Assembly: GCA_021826835.1 (NCBI GenBank) | Contig: JAKAYH010000058.1 | Coordinates: forward strand, 1 to 9,556 | Length of the DNA stretch: 9,556 bases | Direction: 5' to 3' | DNA from: Thermoplasmata archaeon | GTDB taxonomy: Archaea; Thermoplasmatota; Thermoplasmata; Thermoplasmatales; Thermoplasmataceae | Part shown: one piece after another, positions 7,245-9,556 of the stretch | Layout: the number at the start of each line of letters is the position of its first letter | Numbering within the stretch: position 1 is the stretch's first letter | Notes under the pieces: model-generated | Seen by the model: the letters and a program-made list of their open reading frames with translations, nothing else | Told to the model about the DNA's origin: nothing | Databases searched by the model: none | Made by a program: the position numbers and the translations under genes

Positions 7245-9547
7245 TGAAGCCGTTTCATATCGTAGCAATACCACATAAGGACATACTCGAGGGACGTCTC
7301 ACTATGGATATTTTTGCAGCCGATCTTTGGGAAACGTTTAAATCGACAGCTCCAGAGGATTACAGAGACCCAGAGATATTCTTCGAGAAAACTTATCTAA
7401 CGGAGGGACTAAAAAACATAATGGATATTGTTGAGAGAAGACTAAAAGGCTTAGGTGGTGATCCAGTTATACAGCTTCAAACACCATTTGGAGGTGGGAA
7501 AACCCACTCTCTTATCGCAATGTATCATAAAGCAAAAATCTGGCATGCTAAGACTGTTGTTATAGTTGGCACCATACTTAATCCCAATACCAGCACAATT
7601 TGGGGTGAGATTGCAAAACAGTTGGGTGGCGATGAGTCTCTAATTAATAGCAAAGTATCTCCAGGTAGAGACAATCTGCAACTCCTACTCCAGAAAAACC
7701 AACCTGTTCTAATACTAATGGATGAATTGATGGAATTTATGACAAAAGCTGCAGGTGTTGAAGTCGGTGATTCTAATCTAGCTGCGCAAACGCTGGCATT
7801 CATGCAGGAAATTTCTGAGGCAGCAGCGATAACTGAGAAGGTATGCTTGGTTGTTACTTTGCCAGCAAGTACGGATCCCCATGATCTTCAATATGAAAGA
7901 TATTTTCAACAACTACAGAAGATATATGGTCGCTTAGAAAAGATATACACACCTGTTCAAGATAATGAGATAACAAAAGTGATTAGAAAAAGACTTTTTT
8001 CATCTGTAGACGAGGATGCTGCAAAAAAAATAATATCTGAGTTCATAAAATACAGCCAAAAAGAAGATATTCTACCTGCTGGGAAAGAAGTCTCTGAATA
8101 CCGTAACGAATTTCTCGCTTCATATCCATTCATTCCTGAGGTGATAAACGTACTCTATGAAAGATGGGGTACGTTCCCAAATTTTCAAAGAACGAGAGGC
8201 GTATTGAGATTGCTTGCGCTCGTAATCCATGATCTAAAGGAATTGAATCGACCTTACATTTCTTTGGCTGACTTTAATTTAAGCAATGAAGAGATAAAAC
8301 GGGAACTGATTAAAAATATAGGTCCAGAATTCAGCGGGGTGATAGCTGCAGACATAACATCCCCTGATTCAGGTGCCAAGAAAGTTGATAATATGCTTGG
8401 GCGTTCAAATGCCGGGTTAAGGCTGGGCACCAGGACTGCGACAACTATTTTTCTGTATTCGTTCTCCGGAGGCCATGAGAAGGGGGTGTATGTCAGCGAC
8501 CTAAAGAGATCAGCTACAACCTTAGATAACCCAGCCAGCACAGTCGCGGAATCTGCTGAAAAACTTAAAGGTAAACTTTTCTTTCTTCAAGTTTACCAGG
8601 ACAAGTACTTCTTTTCAAACGAACCAAATCTCAACAGGATATTGCTAACTAAAATGGATAATGTTACTCTGGAAGAAGTGTCCGAAAAGGAAATCCAATT
8701 ATTAAAGAAGAATATTTCTGGCAACAGAATGAAAATCTCCATCTGGCCTGATCAACCAAGCGATGTTCAGGACAGTAAGGAACTTAAACTTGTCATCTTG
8801 AAGGATAATAATTTGGAAACTGCAAAGAAATTTATAAACTTAAAAGGTGAATCACCACGCGTTTATAGAAATACCCTATTATTTTTATGTCCTTTTGAAT
8901 CGGAAAAGAGCAAATTCATCGATATAATCAAACAAGCAATAGCTTACGAGCAAATTAAATCTGACAAAACGCTAAACTTAAATGAGGAACAGCGCGAAGA
9001 GATATTCAAAAATGCCAGGCATAGAGATGAAAACTCACTTGAAGCTCTATTCAGATATTATAGAATAATTTTAGTCCCATCGAAGGACTCGCCTAGGGAA
9101 ATTAATCTGGGCGTTCCTACATTTGGAGAGAAGTTGAAAATAGACGAACGTGTTTACTCAGACCTTAGGCACGAAGATGAAATTCTGGAGAAGATATCTA
9201 GTATACGTATCAGGGACAAGTTTATACAAAATAAAGATTTCATAAGGATTGATCAAATTTTTGACTCTGTTCTTAAGACTCCCGGAGAGATCCGGATTAC
9301 CTCTTTTGGGGCACTAGAATACGGAGTAAGGGAGGGCGTTAAAAATGGTGATTTTCGAATCGGATATCTTAATGAGAACGGAGAACCAATTTGCATAGAT
9401 TATAATGAAGAAATGGAAATAGATTTAAGCAGCGTATTAGTGAATGCAAAAATCTGCGTTGAACAGACCAAGCCTAAAGAATCGAAGGTATTAATACCTC
9501 CCATTGCTGAGCCAGTAGTTAGACCTAGTAAAACGCTAGACCACTAA
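7244..9547 (+). CDS. DUF499 AAA+-type ATPase (COG1483 type), possibly C-terminally shortened
   Basis: This 767-aa protein is predicted to be a cytoplasmic P-loop ATPase that works with the methylase and helicase of the same operon. Family hallmarks are clear: TPFGGGKTHSL (80-90, Walker A, Lys86), ILMDELMEF (157-165, Walker B, Asp160/Glu161), VVTLPAS (203-209, sensor-like strand) and FQRTRGVLRLLA (314-325, sensor-2-like helix). The DUF499 core follows with AGLRLGTRTATTIFLYSFSGG (390-410). No signal peptide or membrane segment is seen. The protein ends in a Pro/Lys-rich stretch (about 742-763) that looks like a linker. As I recall, many DUF499 proteins are around 1000 residues and have a further domain after such a linker. 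The TAA at 9545-9547 is 9 nt from the window edge, so a truncation, nonsense mutation or frameshift cannot be told from a naturally short form. It starts by 1-nt overlap with the methylase. The family call is firm; its mechanism is not established. Confidence 0.91.
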   Translation: MKPFHIVAIPHKDILEGRLTMDIFAADLWETFKSTAPEDYRDPEIFFEKTYLTEGLKNIMDIVERRLKGLGGDPVIQLQTPFGGGKTHSLIAMYHKAKIWHAKTVVIVGTILNPNTSTIWGEIAKQLGGDESLINSKVSPGRDNLQLLLQKNQPVLILMDELMEFMTKAAGVEVGDSNLAAQTLAFMQEISEAAAITEKVCLVVTLPASTDPHDLQYERYFQQLQKIYGRLEKIYTPVQDNEITKVIRKRLFSSVDEDAAKKIISEFIKYSQKEDILPAGKEVSEYRNEFLASYPFIPEVINVLYERWGTFPNFQRTRGVLRLLALVIHDLKELNRPYISLADFNLSNEEIKRELIKNIGPEFSGVIAADITSPDSGAKKVDNMLGRSNAGLRLGTRTATTIFLYSFSGGHEKGVYVSDLKRSATTLDNPASTVAESAEKLKGKLFFLQVYQDKYFFSNEPNLNRILLTKMDNVTLEEVSEKEIQLLKKNISGNRMKISIWPDQPSDVQDSKELKLVILKDNNLETAKKFINLKGESPRVYRNTLLFLCPFESEKSKFIDIIKQAIAYEQIKSDKTLNLNEEQREEIFKNARHRDENSLEALFRYYRIILVPSKDSPREINLGVPTFGEKLKIDERVYSDLRHEDEILEKISSIRIRDKFIQNKDFIRIDQIFDSVLKTPGEIRITSFGALEYGVREGVKNGDFRIGYLNENGEPICIDYNEEMEIDLSSVLVNAKICVEQTKPKESKVLIPPIAEPVVRPSKTLDH

Positions 9548-9556
9548 ATTTATCAG

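Noticed and set aside
1..9556. CRISPR array, tRNA or rRNA genes, or phage structural genes
   Set aside because: No regularly spaced repeats, no tRNA-like cloverleaf sequence and no phage-like protein were seen on either strand.

Overview
The window looks archaeal and is most consistent with a Thermoplasmata-type genome. The DNA is AT-rich, Arg is mostly AGG/AGA, and Ile is often ATA. The first gene of the main operon has no Shine-Dalgarno sequence, but a TATA-like box centred about 26-27 nt before its ATG suggests a leaderless transcript; the downstream genes do carry Shine-Dalgarno sequences. The lineage is inferred from these traits, as no rRNA or marker gene is present.

Layout, all on the + strand. 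Positions 1-844 hold the 3' part of an IS110-family insertion sequence: the C-terminal Transposase_20 domain with its SG motif, cut by the window edge and carrying an in-frame stop at 17-19. Positions 869-1105 hold a 78-codon stub of a type I restriction-modification methyltransferase subunit (HsdM), which stops just after the N-terminal helical domain. Positions 1106-1214 are a short non-coding stretch with the likely promoter. Positions 1215-9547 are a tightly packed three-gene operon: a SNF2-family helicase with a C-terminal DUF3883 (NOV_C) domain (1112 aa), a DUF1156 zinc-ribbon adenine DNA methyltransferase of the COG1743 type (896 aa), and a DUF499 AAA+-type ATPase of the COG1483 type (767 aa, possibly shortened at its C-terminus).

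The three large genes touch or overlap (TAA directly followed by ATG; TGATG), so they are probably co-transcribed and translationally coupled. SNF2/DUF3883 helicase, DUF1156 methylase and DUF499 ATPase recur together in archaeal and bacterial defence islands and resemble parts of BREX- and DISARM-like systems. The simplest reading is a methylation-based anti-virus module: the methylase would mark host DNA, while the ATPase and helicase recognise or process unmarked invading DNA. No PglZ phosphatase, PLD nuclease, DUF3780 or BrxA/BrxB protein lies in the window, so the set is either a minimal variant or continues beyond position 9556. The IS and broken hsdM just upstream fit a defence island with rapid turnover. 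The individual families are known; what may be new is the exact gene set and its mechanism.
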